Shown here: positions 11,576 through 22,737 of the stretch, one piece after another | Numbering within the stretch: position 1 is the stretch's first letter | Layout of the letters: every line of letters starts with the position of its first letter | Translations under genes and position numbers: made by a program | Assembly (NCBI GenBank): GCA_963555705.1 | Contig: OY743179.1 | Location: forward strand, 23,010,692-23,074,691 | Origin: Ligustrum vulgare | Taxonomy: Eukaryota > Streptophyta > Magnoliopsida > Lamiales > Oleaceae | Direction of reading: 5' to 3' | Length of the DNA: 64,000 nucleotides | The notes under the pieces: model-generated | What the model was told of the DNA's origin: nothing | Seen by the model: only the letters and a program-made list of their open reading frames with translations | The model's database searches: none

Positions 11576-11822
11576 TTGTGGGAAATTGCTGGAAGACTTC
11601 TTTCTTCCCAGCAGTAGTGGCTACTGATCCTACTCGGAATTGAGCACCGGATTGCCAAGAGCGGCCAAAACATTCTGTGATGAAGGTCCGTCGACGGTGA
11701 TGAAGGTGCGCCGACGTTGATGGAGGAAAATGGAGATGCTTCGTGTACAGTGGTAGGGTTGAGGAAAGTCGAGAAGTTTCACGTACACTGGTAGGGTTTT
11801 CAAACAGCGGATGTGGTATCAA
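11565..11822 (-). CDS. Hypothetical 85-codon frame at the Helitron 5' side
   Basis: The frame begins MIPHPLFENPTSVRET and contains RRRTFITECFGRSWQSG, then a Lys/Gln-rich end. It is rich in Ser, Arg and His and poor in acids, a composition like a mitochondrial targeting leader, but there is no mature domain. It ends in a frame different from the NOMO exon 1 frame that overlaps its 3' end. It may be a piece of a second captured gene or chance coding. I do not recognise it. Confidence 0.2.
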   Translation of the reverse strand: MIPHPLFENPTSVRETSRLSSTLPLYTKHLHFPPSTSAHLHHRRRTFITECFGRSWQSGAQFRVGSVATTAGKKEVFQQFPTSDC

Positions 11823-12019
11823 GATTTATTAGAAGTAGGCGGGTATATTTGGGTTTGACAGAAAAATATGAGGGCAAAATTGTCGAGCAAAAGATTTATT
11901 CCTATCCATACTTTTAAGTAGTAGTAGATAGATAGTAGATAGATAGTAGATGAGAATCCATTTAACTTAGTATGTGCTTGATACACAATTTGAAACAAAT
12001 ATGGGTTTGATGAGGTCAT

Positions 12020-12700
12020 GTCAAGACTTAATTTTCAGTCACAATCTACATATTTCTTATGTCACAACATATTTCTCGATCACAAATCTGAAACCTTATA
12101 GGTCACCACTTATTTTTCAATCAAAATTCACAAACAATTCACAAAATTTATAGGTCACAACTTGTTTCACGATCACAAATTGCAAATTAATTCGTCATAA
12201 TTTAAAAAATGTGAGTCGCAATCTCAAATTTTTTTAGGTCACATGTTATTTACTGTCACAAATAACAAATTTATGGGTCACGAATCAATATTTAATTCAC
12301 TCCACTCCAACAAAACCCCCGCCACCAGTTGCCACCAACACCACCACATCTAACCATCTCCCAAAACCACCACCATTGTCAAAAGTCGCCACCACCCACC
12401 ATCGCTACCGCTACCACCTGCATCTCAGCCCACTTCCACTACCACATCCATATCAAATCCAAAATCAACACCTCCTCAATCTTCACCACACCACAATTGC
12501 CAAAATACCACTACAACATAACACCGCCACCACCTCCACCTCTTTTTCCAATAGATCCGACCTACCATCACCTGCACCATAACTACACAAACGCTCACCA
12601 TCTCAAAAATACCAACGCACTATCGGAGATTCATCAACATCCATCATATACAACAATAATTGCACCACAACATTCATCGTACCATCACAGAATAGATTTG
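12020..12700 (+). repeat. TCACAA/CCACCA dispersed repeat, copy 2
   Basis: From 12030 to 12300 there is a degenerate array of GGTCACAA, CGATCACAAATC and TAGGTCAC units. It is followed by a strand-asymmetric CCACCA/CACCAC-rich stretch to about 12690. The order is the same as at 51370-52380. The 156-codon Pro/His/Thr-rich open frame here is a product of the skewed composition, not a recognisable protein. Confidence 0.65.
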
Positions 12701-12997
12701 ACCAATGTAAAGAGATCTAGAAATTTCGTATTGGATCCAAATCTAGGTGGAAGAGGTTATTCCGCTGTTGATGAGGAGTGGATGGTAAGTATGATTTAGA
12801 CATTTATTTTAGTTCTTAAGTTGACATTTTAATTGACAAATTGAGCGAATTTCTACTTATAAATTGTGTTTCTCTTGTACATTTAGGTACAACCTCAATT
12901 AGAAAGAAAATAAACAAATTGAAGAGAATTGAGTGAAAAATGAGCAATTTTGATGTCTTGAGGTCTAATTTAATGAAATCAAAATTTTGATGTCTTA

Positions 12998-13027
12998 TTG
13001 ATGGGCGCTTGCCTGAGCGCCCATCAA
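12998..13027. other. Perfect 12-bp-stem, 6-nt-loop hairpin in the old LTR
   Basis: TTGATGGGCGCT pairs with AGCGCCCATCAA around the loop TGCCTG. It is GC-rich in an AT-rich LTR. Its role is unknown; it could be a structured RNA element of the former retroelement transcript. Confidence 0.85.
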
Positions 13028-13762
13028 AACAACAGAATTTTAATCTGTTACCCACGCGATCGCATGAGCTATTTCTGGTCAATCCGGAATTTGATTTTGT
13101 TTTCTTTATTTTTCCATAAGGGCGCATTTAGCTCAATTGTTTGCCTTTTAAAGACTTTTTAGGTCTAATTTTTTTCAATATATATACTCCCATTTCATCC
13201 CTTGCAATGTGACTTCTCTCCCAAACCCTAGCCCCCTTAATATTTTTCTTCTTAGTTTTTCTTTGTTTCTTTTCATTTTCTTGCTTTTGGTTTGGAAATC
13301 TTTGAAGATAAATCAAGAGAAGAAGATGAAGGAAAGTTGAAGAGTTTAGATGGAAGAACATCTTTCTTATTTTCTCTTTGATTTCATTGGTTTGGTAATG
13401 TATCTCTTCAACATTTGTATTTTCTTTCATTTTTACTTTATGAGCTAAATCAGTTTATGTTGGGATGGTTGATTATATCTTAACTTCACTTAGTTAATTT
13501 TATGTTTTTAATTGATTTTAGGTTATTTATTAGTCTGTGTTTGAATTTGTAATTATTATCTTATATTTGTTTAGCTACCAAATGCTTGTTGATGGATTTT
13601 GTTGTGATTGAGAAATACTACACACTCTAGATTAGAAATTCAAACACCCTAGGTAACTTGGTTGATTGATTGATTAAGGCTAGTTGACAATTGAGAGAAG
13701 AGATTTGCTTATGTTAATTAATTAATTAATTGGGGCTAATTAACATTTGGAGAGAAGAGGTT

Positions 13763-16506
13763 TTTTTTTTTTTTTTTTTAAGTTTGGGCCGTTCACAGTT
13801 TATCCTCATGCGGGCCAGGAGCTAACATTAATAGTAGATAGAACATGAAAGGAGGGGGACATAAACCTAACCTCCAAGAAAGCAAATGAAGCAGTAAATG
13901 TAGGAGTTCAGCTCCCTAATCATCAAAGCAAAGAAAAGTACAAATAAAATAAAGCCTAAGTTATAACCCTCTGTAGCTGGGTATGCCATATGATCTGTCG
14001 ATCTGTACAAGGGCCCTGAGTCTTCGAGGTAGATCATGCGGTCCATACTCATGATAGTGTCTCTGATCCCAACCCTCTAATGCAAGCACGTTAGCAACCT
14101 GATTATCCTCACGGTAGATATGGGAAATAGTATCACTGTCAAACTGAAGGATGTCTCTGATCTGTCTAAGGATGATCTGAATCCTCCAAGGTCTACCTCC
14201 TCGGATGATACAATGGATAGCTACTAAAGAATCAGCCTCAACCCAAATCATTGTAATCCCCAATCTGCGAGCAAGAAGAATGCCATCCAGGATATCCCGC
14301 AGCTCAGCCTCAAGAATAAGGCAGTCCCCATAGAATGCAGAAAAAACCCATATTCAGTTCCCGCCATGATCCCTAATAACACCCCCTCCACTTAGCTGCA
14401 CCATCCTTAGCGCATCCATCAGTGTTAAGCTTGAAGGCTCCCACCGAGGGAGTACGCAAAAGTACCAAAATAGGGGGATAGGGTGTAGAGGGAGTAAAAC
14501 TAATACCAACTAAAGAGGCAACAACTGTGTCCCCACGCCAATGCTGTGAACTAAGGAGTCGCCCAGTATGTAAGAATGAGTGCATCCAGTATACTCTCCA
14601 AATAATCCTCCTCGGCTCCATCCGAATGCCCCTGTGTTTCGCATCATTCCTCTCGATCCATAGGAACCAAAATATGACAAGGGGATAATGGTGTGAATAT
14701 GACCCAGTTGAACATAGCGTCCAGAATACCTCCATCACTGGAACCTCTGCCTGAAATCCTCTCTCAAAATCATGGGAACCTGGAAAATATCTCTAAAGTG
14801 GTTCCAAACCTGATCTGAAATAGTGCTGCCTGTGAAAACATGCGTAATCGTCTCAATCTGTGAGCAACACTGACATCTGAATAACTGCGTCAATAGGGAT
14901 GAGCCCCTTCCATAACCTCCAAGTGAAGAAAGAGACTGTGACAGGTAGGGTAGAACTCCAAATCAGACGATAGGAATCTTGGGTCTGATGAGCCACCCGA
15001 ATCAAATGCCAAGCTGACTTGGTAGCAAATCTACCATCAGAAGTATCCCTCCAAACAATCAGATCAGGAGTGTCGACACATAACGAAAATGCCCCTATCT
15101 GTGCAGCTACAATAGGTGGAAGGACCTGAATTAGACGGTCAATATCCCATCCAGTGTCATCAAAAAAATCCTGCACACTCGCTTATGAGTGATGTCTGTC
15201 AACAAAGCTGCCAAGGTAGTATCACCCATCCAACAACCATGCCAGAAAAATATATGTCCTGGGCCAAGAGGCCATGTAATGTGTGGCTCAGTAAGTGGTC
15301 CAACCCTCTTCGGCCTCTTCCAAACAGGATAAGATGAGTGTGGAGTAACTGCAAGTGTAGGATGAGCCCCCATACAATATTTTCCCAGGATGAACGGAGC
15401 CCAAAAGGATCTCTACGATCTAAAAAGCCACCATAGCTTCATCGAGAAAGTATCAACCATATCCTGTAGGTTCCTGAAGCCAAGACCACCCTCATCAGTA
15501 GGAAGGCATAAATCCTTCCATCTCCTCCAATGCAAGCGATGAGCACCCTCCTTGGAATCCCAAAGGAAGTGTGCAAAGATGCTCTCTAGCTTCTTCTGTA
15601 TAGCCTTAGGAGGCTACAGGATCTGAAGAAGGTGTAGTGGGAGAGAGCTGAGGACTGATCTAAGTAAAGTAATACGTCTTCCTGGGGAAAGCAACCGAGA
15701 TGCCCAACCAGAAATCCTGCTCCTGACCTTCTGGATGATCTCATCATAAAGGAACGTCCGCTTGGCCCCTTTGTATAAGGGAACCCCTAGATAAGTGAAA
15801 GGCTGCTGCTAATGTCTAAATCCTGTTAAATGCTCAAGCCGTCTAATCTGATTGATGGAGGCCCGTCTAGGAAGAATGAGTCCACTATTGTCTCTGTTCA
15901 CCAACTGTCTAGAAATCCCCTCATAGTGCTCCAAGCACTCAAGTACTCTCCTAACTGACTGTTTCTGGCCATTGGCGAAAATGATCATGTCATCAGCAAA
16001 AGATAAGTGAGAGACTAGAGAATTACCCCCATGTCGAAATGCCATACTGGGATTCCTCTCAAACTGCGCTGTGAGTAGGCGTGAAAAGTAATCCGCTGCG
16101 ATGATGAAAAGAGATGGCGATAAAGAATCTCCCTACCTGAGTCCTCTCGAGGAAGCAAAGAAGCCACATGGGCGCCCATTAAGGAGCACCTAGAACATAC
16201 ACCCAGAAACACATCTCCTGATCCTATCAATCCACAACTAGTCAAAGCACCGAGTAGAGAAAACCCCAATCCATGCGATCATATGCTTTAGCCATGTCAA
16301 GCTTCAGCATAGTATTCTCCCCTCTTACTTTATCATCCAAAGTATAGAGAAGCTCCGGAGTTAACAAAACATTATCCCCAATAAGCCTACCAGAGATAAA
16401 GCCACTCTGCTGAGGAAAGATAATACGAGGCAGCAACAAACTGAGTCTGGTGTTCAAAAGCTTAGTGATGAGCTTATTGAACACCGTGCACAAGCTGATA
16501 TGGCTA
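13763..16506 (-). mobile_element. LINE (plant L1-type), 5'-truncated
   Basis: The insertion is flanked by the 18-bp duplication ATTTGGAGAGAAGAGGTT (13745-13762 and 16507-16524). A T run at 13761-13779 is the minus-strand poly-A tail. The element stops inside the reverse transcriptase domain at its right end, the usual 5' truncation of LINEs. It lies in the 5' LTR of the old gypsy element. Confidence 0.93.
13961..16493 (-). pseudogene. LINE ORF2 C-terminal part: reverse transcriptase, zf-RVT, RNase H
   Basis: Minus-strand pieces in order. Reverse transcriptase: NKLITKLLNTRL, QQSGFISGRLIGDN, LKLDMAKAYDRMDW at 16493-16242; LSFADDMIIFA carrying the catalytic F-A-D-D at about 15998-15966. Zinc-binding reverse transcriptase region: FATKSAWHLI and LPVTVSFFTWRLWKGLIPID at 15373-14853. 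RNase H: FKLNTDGCAKDG at about 14430 and WVEADSLVAIHCI, HIYREDNQVANVLA at 14263-13961. Several frameshifts and stops separate the pieces, so it is inactive. The endonuclease and ORF1 are missing through truncation. An RNase H domain after zf-RVT is typical of plant L1 LINEs. Confidence 0.9.
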
Positions 16507-16934
16507 ATTTGGAGAGAAGAGGTTGACTTATGTTAGTTAATTAATTAGGGCTAATTGATATTCGAAAAAAAAAATATTAGTTTTGTTAGGAGAATCAAAC
16601 CTAACATATGTTTTAAGTAATTCATTTCATTTACAAAGTGTAGATTTCTATTAAGTGAAAGTTAAGTGAAGATCAAGCATCCCAACACCTTTATCATCCA
16701 AGTTTTTTCCAATTTTTTGTTTATTTATTTTATTTACTTTTGTCAATTCTAGGAGTAGATAATTAATTCAAAGCAAAATCTTATCACGTTTTACCGACAA
16801 CTTAATCGACACTATAGTGAATAGATCAATCACGAATAAATCATTCCTTGTGGGATCGACAACCCAAACTTTCCAAGTTCATTTTATTACTTGAATGCGA
16901 CATGTGAGCTAGTGGTACACACTTTTAGCGAACA

Positions 16935-17969
16935 AGTTTTTGGCACTGTTATTGGTAATTGATTTTATTTGTACTGAATAATTTGTTCTAGTTTAAATTG
17001 AATTATCTTTCATTTTTCGTTTTTGTATGTAATTTTTTTTACCTCTAAAATTGTAAGACTTGATTCACTTTCCGGAATTGACGAAGAAAATGTACCATTG
17101 GATCATTTCATTAACATGCAACGAGTTAAAATGGTATAATGTTATGCACTTGCTGGTAATGATGAAGATAAGTTGACAATGACACAAACATTGCCCCTGT
17201 GCTTACTATGGACACATTCGGTTTGGCAATTACATTCAGACTACTCTTGTTTCAACGTTATAGATCAATGGAAATCACCATTAGAGAACTCCATCACCCC
17301 TTTCAAAATGAGTTGGAATGATTGAAAAATCTCGAAACAAGAGTAAGTCAAGCGGCTCAAGAATTGAGTCAATTTCCCAATGTTTTGGATAATAGGCCAA
17401 TCATCTAACATGAGATAGAAAAACACATTGAGAAGAAAGAGTTCATTACAATGGAACAAAATGAAAATGTAGAAACCATTGATTTTGTGATTGGGGTCAA
17501 TGAGGAGATTGAGATTTTATTATTATGTTCGAGCCTGATGCTATTAATTCATATGATTTTGAGAAGGGAAAAGTTAAATTGTGTGTTGTAGACATACAAT
17601 CAAGAAAAGTGAATCTTAGAAAATGTGGCAAGATATCTGAAGATCCATTTAAAGTGCCATGAACACCTTGTGTGAAGAGTCAAGCTAATGACTTTAAATA
17701 AGAGCTTAATGGGAGGCAACCCATTCTCTATCCTTTTGCTTGCGTTATTTTTACATTTTTTTGTTTTATTTACTTTCTTGTAAATAAGTTGGTTAGGCTC
17801 AAATATCCGTCTTCCATATTTATTTTACCTAAGTTGGGTAGTGCGAAGTAGTTAGAATATACTCATATCAATGTTCAAAGTAATTTTTTTTCTTAACACT
17901 CATTTTTTGGATCATTTGATGCATATTGTATTCTATCTTTAATTGTGATTTAATGTTAGATGAACAAAT
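16935..17969 (+). pseudogene. Interior of the old gypsy element: primer site and gag-like relic
   Basis: Starts with the decayed primer site, then degenerate coding with phrases such as LDSLSGIDEENVPLDHF and LAGNDEDKLT interrupted by stops. At about 17715-17735 the phrase GGGAGGCAACCCATT matches a word common near the end of the internal region of Tat/Athila-like elements. No protease, reverse transcriptase or integrase can be read. Confidence 0.6.
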
Positions 17970-20218
17970 TGTGACGCCCCGAGTTCTAATCACCCGACTC
18001 GTCACGCCATCGTCTCGTCTAATTTTAAAATAATATTAAGCGGAAGAAAATAAAATTTTTAATTGGAAATATTTATTTAAATAAATTCAAAAATTGACAA
18101 ACTTTAAATATTAACCAATTTACGAAAATAATATTTGCTAAAACATTTCCAAATAAAGCAAACAGTTCAAAATCTCAACATTTCTCAAAATGTGATCATT
18201 CAATTGAAATAATAATGAAATCTAATTATTCAAATATTAATGCCACATCCTGCCCATCATTCGCCTCCATCTCCGAGATCTGCAATTGTTGTTAAAAAGG
18301 GGTGAGCATTTCAATGAAATACTTGGTAGACTCCTAACCAATTAATTAATCTATAATATAATTGATCACATAAATGCAGGCTCTTTAGAAATCATAGGGT
18401 ATGGATAGTCTCTTCTCATGCAATAAATGCACATAAGTTATGTCAAAGTATAACAAAATCATAATCTCGTCTCGTCTCATGCATTTAAAAATGCATATAA
18501 TTTATGGCATGCTCATAACATTAAATATTTCATAAGAAATATAAATCCTTGTCTCGTCTTATGCATATAATGCACATAAGTCACATGAAGCATATAACGT
18601 GCAATTAAAATGTAAACAAATTAATGGGGGCGAGTCTACCTCAATTCTCTACGGGTGTGGTTGAACAGGAAAATATATTTCAGTTCTCTAAATCTCTGTA
18701 TGTCTCGTCTAGCCAAAATAAAATAAAATTTAAATTAGTTTCTAGAAATTCGAAGTTTGAATTAAAATTAAAGTTTTGACTTAAAATGAATGATTTTAAA
18801 ATTGGGGGACTGATATAAATGTTTAAAAAGGATCAATGGACCAAAATAGAAACGTTGGGGCTGAAATCAAAGGAATTAAATCTGCAGGGGCTGAAATGAT
18901 AGCTTTTTAAAAAATTTGGCTGTTCTCTAAACACTTAAAACATTTTTAGGGACTGAAACAATTAAAATGAAGAATCTGAGGACTAAAGAGCAAATTTTGA
19001 AAACAAGGTTATATATATATATATATATATATACATACACTCCTTTCTCTCTCTATGTTAACAAAGAGAGAGACGGTGAGTGAGGGGAGGGCGGACGCCC
19101 TCCTCTCTGATCGATCGCCGGCTGCAATGCCGGCGATAATACCGCCGGCGCAGAGCAACGGCAGTGGGGAACGCGGGTGAGCAAGAAAATTGGAGTTTTG
19201 GTTGATTTTTGGGTACGATTTTTGAGGAAAATCGAGGCTCCGCTCGTGTGTTCTCCGGTATAAATTTATGATTGAGGTATGTAATAGGCTTCTGAGGGTG
19301 TGGGTTTGTATATTTGTGCCTTTAATTTGAGTTTTGGGGAGTTAGGGGAGACGGCTGTGGTGGCGGTCGAGGTGTGGATCGTGGATGCTGGGAAAATTGA
19401 TATTTGGTTTTTGATTTGGGTTGCTATTTGGCCAGTTCTGTGGTTTCGTGGTGTTAGTGCCGCAGGCTAAGTGTTGCGGCTCGTTAGCGTTTGGCGGTGG
19501 TGGTAGTTGCAGGCAGTGGCAGGGCAGTGGTGGATTGAGATGTTGATGGGCTGTGTTGTGCAGTTTGGGTAGTAGCAAGGTTCGGTTGGAGCTTGTGAAG
19601 GGGCAGTACTTGTGGTTGTCGATTATGGGTTGCTTACTGAAATTAGCATTGGAAAAATTGTGGTTAGCTTGTCGTGGCTGCAGTGGTGCTTGGTCTGGTC
19701 GATGGTGATGATGCTGAAACAGGAATTCATCGATGGTCATACCTGAATTGAATGGTTGTGCTGTGAATAATTCTGATTGCGAGAGGGAATAAAATAGCTG
19801 GATGGATAGTATTTGGTTTGAATTTCAAATTGTAACTGCAGATAATTTTCGTGATAGAATTGGTTGTTTGCAAGTTGGATAGGATGGTGATCATGATCTG
19901 TAGAGATAAGTGATGAGTTTAAAATTTGAATTGTAATTAGGATGATAGACTTAAATTTGAAATAAGATTATCTGGAGATTTTATTTGAATAATTAAATAA
20001 TTAAATAAAAAAATGAAATTGGATTTTAAAAATAGATTTTGAATTTATTGGACGTAAAATCAAATTGGACTAACAATTTATTATTCTCGGCTCAGAATTT
20101 TATAACTTGGCTAAACGACGTACGTGAACTTTAAATAACAGGTAAAATTATAGCGACACGATTTTTAGTAAATAAAATATTTATTTATAATAAATTCATA
20201 AATTTCTCGGTCGCTACA
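17970..20218. mobile_element. Solo LTR (about 2.25 kb) of another LTR retrotransposon
   Basis: Begins TGTGACGCCCCGAG and ends CTCGGTCGCTACA, TG...CA ends with a longer imperfect inverted repeat. A perfect 5-bp duplication CAAAT lies at 17965-17969 and 20219-20223. No gag, pol, primer site or polypurine tract lies inside, so it is read as a single LTR left by recombination. A (TA)n tract at about 19010-19032 followed by a CT-rich leader looks like its promoter. The 132-codon minus-strand frame in the GC-richer part is not recognisable as a protein. Confidence 0.8.
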
Positions 20219-20366
20219 CAAATTACATTGGATTTATGAGTAAAAATGTAGATGTTAATGTGATTTAAATTTTTTGGGTCACTCAATCGATTAGAGGCTT
20301 TAACACAAGTTTGGGGTGGATTGTTGTTGTTTGCTATGAGATGTTCACATGTCCAAGGCTACTTAT

Positions 20367-20737
20367 TGTTGGAATAATGTGTCCAAGCCCAATTAGTTGG
20401 GCCGGACTTGGGTTATCCCAAGTCCACGGTCTCTAACCTAATTAGGTTCAGAGTTAAATCTATAAGTACTAAGTTATTTGTAGAGAAACACAGTTGTTAT
20501 ATTCTTGGTTGCTAGTACAATAAATCCAGATCTTGGCTTGCTATGTGGATTACCATCGGAGGCTGGACAATTGGACGGTTGTGGTGAAGAAACCTCTACA
20601 CTACATCAATATCAGATTCAATAGATCCATAAAAAGGTATAATTTCAATCACAAACTTCATCTAAGTGCAAGGTTGATTCGGGCTATGGTTTCGATTCTT
20701 TTATTTCTGATGTGCATGTATGTTTCGAAACCTTACA
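20367..20737 (+). repeat. 5' LTR of the copia element
   Basis: 371 bp, TGTTGGAATAATG to CGAAACCTTACA. It matches 27780-28151 with about 7 percent difference. Confidence 0.95.
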
Positions 20738-20738
20738 G

Positions 20739-20751
20739 TGGTATAAGAGCC
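20739..20751 (+). other. Copia primer-binding site
   Basis: TGGTATAAGAGCC one base after the LTR differs by one base from the usual tRNA-Met-type TGGTATCAGAGCC. Confidence 0.8.
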
Positions 20752-20884
20752 TACCTTGACTTTTGTTGAAGTTTGTTTCATTTTGATGAATTATCAATAA
20801 TTATTATTGATAGATTAATTTGATTTGCAGAGAGTAAATCTGAAATTGTTTAAGATTAATTGTTGAAATCAGATCGTGTAAAAT

Positions 20885-21334
20885 AAAAATAAAAAATTGG
20901 CAAAACTGAAGTGGCGGCGTTGGAAGCGCCGCCGACTGCGCGATGCAGTGGCGAGTATCGCCGCTGTCTTGGCGTAGTAGTGCTCAAGGTAACAGTGAGT
21001 TTCACCGCTGCACAGGCACAACATCAGTGTTGAACTGTTGCTGTGCAGCAGTGGCGAAACTCGTCGCTGCTATCGCGAATTGTTTACGACGACAGCCTTC
21101 AAAGGCCGCATCAAACTGGTGCAGGGTTGCAGCCGCAACATCGTAGCCGAAGTGTATGGCGCCGGCCATGTAGGCGCCGCCCTCGGTGGCCAAGGCGCTA
21201 GCTGTTGTCGGCGCCGCAGGGTCACACCGAAACCCTAGGTTTCAGTATGTTTGATTTCAGGATGGGGGTGGTTGTGCAATTTAGAAAATTGCAAACCTAC
21301 CCCCCCCCCCCCCCCCCCATATTCTAAATTGCAC
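20885..21334 (+). other. GC-rich leader island and C-tract hairpin in the copia 5' leader
   Basis: Between primer site and gag, 20885-21240 is unusually GC-rich for this window, with repeated GGCG/CGCC words, and has short open frames in several phases but no recognised protein. It is followed by an 11-bp perfect inverted repeat (GTGCAATTTAG at 21274-21284; CTAAATTGCAC at 21324-21334) whose loop contains a run of 19 C bases (21300-21318). The rest of the leader to 22737 is AT-rich and non-coding. Confidence 0.75.
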
Positions 21335-22737
21335 GGACAACCCTGTAATTGTTTTAAAATTAAAACAGATCCCTTGTTTCAAAAACTTTAATGAAAGGTA
21401 CCTATAATTTCGGTAATTACAAAATAAGGACCTAAATTTTAAAGGGATTTTAGTGGGTCTGGATTATAATTTTATTTTGAGAAATATTTTTAAAATTGTC
21501 TTTTTATACGAAAGTTTTATTGATTCTGTCATAAAATTTTAAGATAGGTCCTACATAAAGTTTTAAAATTGATCCAAATTAGAGTATGACTCTATTTGGA
21601 GATTAAAAATAAGATAGCTATTTTTATTATCCCCATAATTAATGTGTTAATTGATTAAATAATTAATGTCATTAATATAAAATTGATTAATATGGTTAAT
21701 TAATTGGTAAATCAATAGGATTGATTATTTTATTCTATCTGTCTTGTCTAAAAGAGTTTAGACAATTAAAATCAACATTGCAAATTTAGAAATTAATATA
21801 TATTATTATTAATACTAGATATTAATGATATTAGGATCTATAGTGAATGATTATGGACTAGACCTATGTGATTGGTTGAATGTATAGTTTATTTAATTCT
21901 GCTTTTATGGAGTGGGCTTGCTTGCCTATTATTTAATTTATATGGGCCTGCGTATCCATTTGATATAGGCATGCGTGCCAACTAGTAAATGTTACAAGTA
22001 GAAGTAGATAGTGATTATTGCATTTGACATTCGATGAAGGATGCAATGTCCCCTAGAAAATTAGACCAACTAGTCTGCTTCATGACTCGAGGAGATTAGA
22101 TAGATACTGTCCATAGTCATCCACACTATTATATGTATGATTAATTACATGGTTGATGTTAGTTAATATACATAGGATTGATGAGACAAATACAAATCCC
22201 TCAAATTAAATATTAAATTCGTATTAATTGGTTGATACAAAAATGCCTCCCATTGTTATAATGAAAAACCAGAATCGGCCATCAATGTCGGCTTGTTGAG
22301 TCACTCAAGGCTGCGAGATGGAAGGTGTGTTTAATCATTATGAAATATACAATATTTTTGAACAATGGGTAGAATTTAACCAAAATTTGTCTCTTGTTGA
22401 CTCACTCAAGGAGATGAATTTTGGAGGCACGATCAAGTGAACGCATAAGATGTGCAAGACAAAGAGTTGTCTACTTGATGATCTAGGAGTCACATAGAGA
22501 TGCGATTGATAAGAGTATCTACCCGGAAATTTTATTGGGGCTTGTTGAGTCACTCAAGGTTCCGATAAAATGAAAGGGATCCTAGCCTACTGGGAATCAT
22601 ATAGATTCTTCTAATTAATGAAGAGGGTCATTAATTCAAGTTAAACAGTGGGAGTACATATTAATTTAATAAAGTCCATATTATATTAATTTTCTGCATT
22701 TAATTATTGTTCTATTTATTCATTTCAGTTTTGAATA

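Larger units (their letters stand above)
9086..11955 (-). mobile_element. Helitron (non-autonomous) carrying NOMO exons
   Basis: On the minus strand the 5' end reads TCTCATCTACTATC and then repeated ATCTACT before TTAAAAG, typical of plant Helitron 5' ends. The 3' end has a 6-bp-stem hairpin (ACGTGC-TTC-GCACGT in plus coordinates 9098-9112) a few bases before the terminal CTAG, followed by a T outside the element. Helitrons end in CTRR after such a hairpin, insert between A and T, and make no target duplication. The 5' flank has TT rather than a clean A before TC, so the exact start may be off by one or two bases. No Rep/helicase coding is present. Confidence 0.72.
12783..16934 (+). repeat. 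5' LTR of the old gypsy element (split by a LINE)
   Basis: Blocks 12783-13762 and 16525-16934 together give about 1.4 kb, interrupted by the LINE. The LTR begins TGGTAAGTATG, a decayed equivalent of TGTGATAATTG in the 3' LTR, and ends at GCGAACA just before the primer site. It contains a perfect 12-bp-stem hairpin at 12998-13027 and AT-rich TTAATTAATTAG repeats. TATA-like ATATATATAC near 13180 followed by CACTTC-like leader sequence may mark the old promoter. Confidence 0.8.

Noticed and set aside
12329..12799. 156-codon Pro/His/Thr-rich frame
   Set aside because: Explained by the CCACCA-rich repeat; no domain, and its end crosses into the old LTR.
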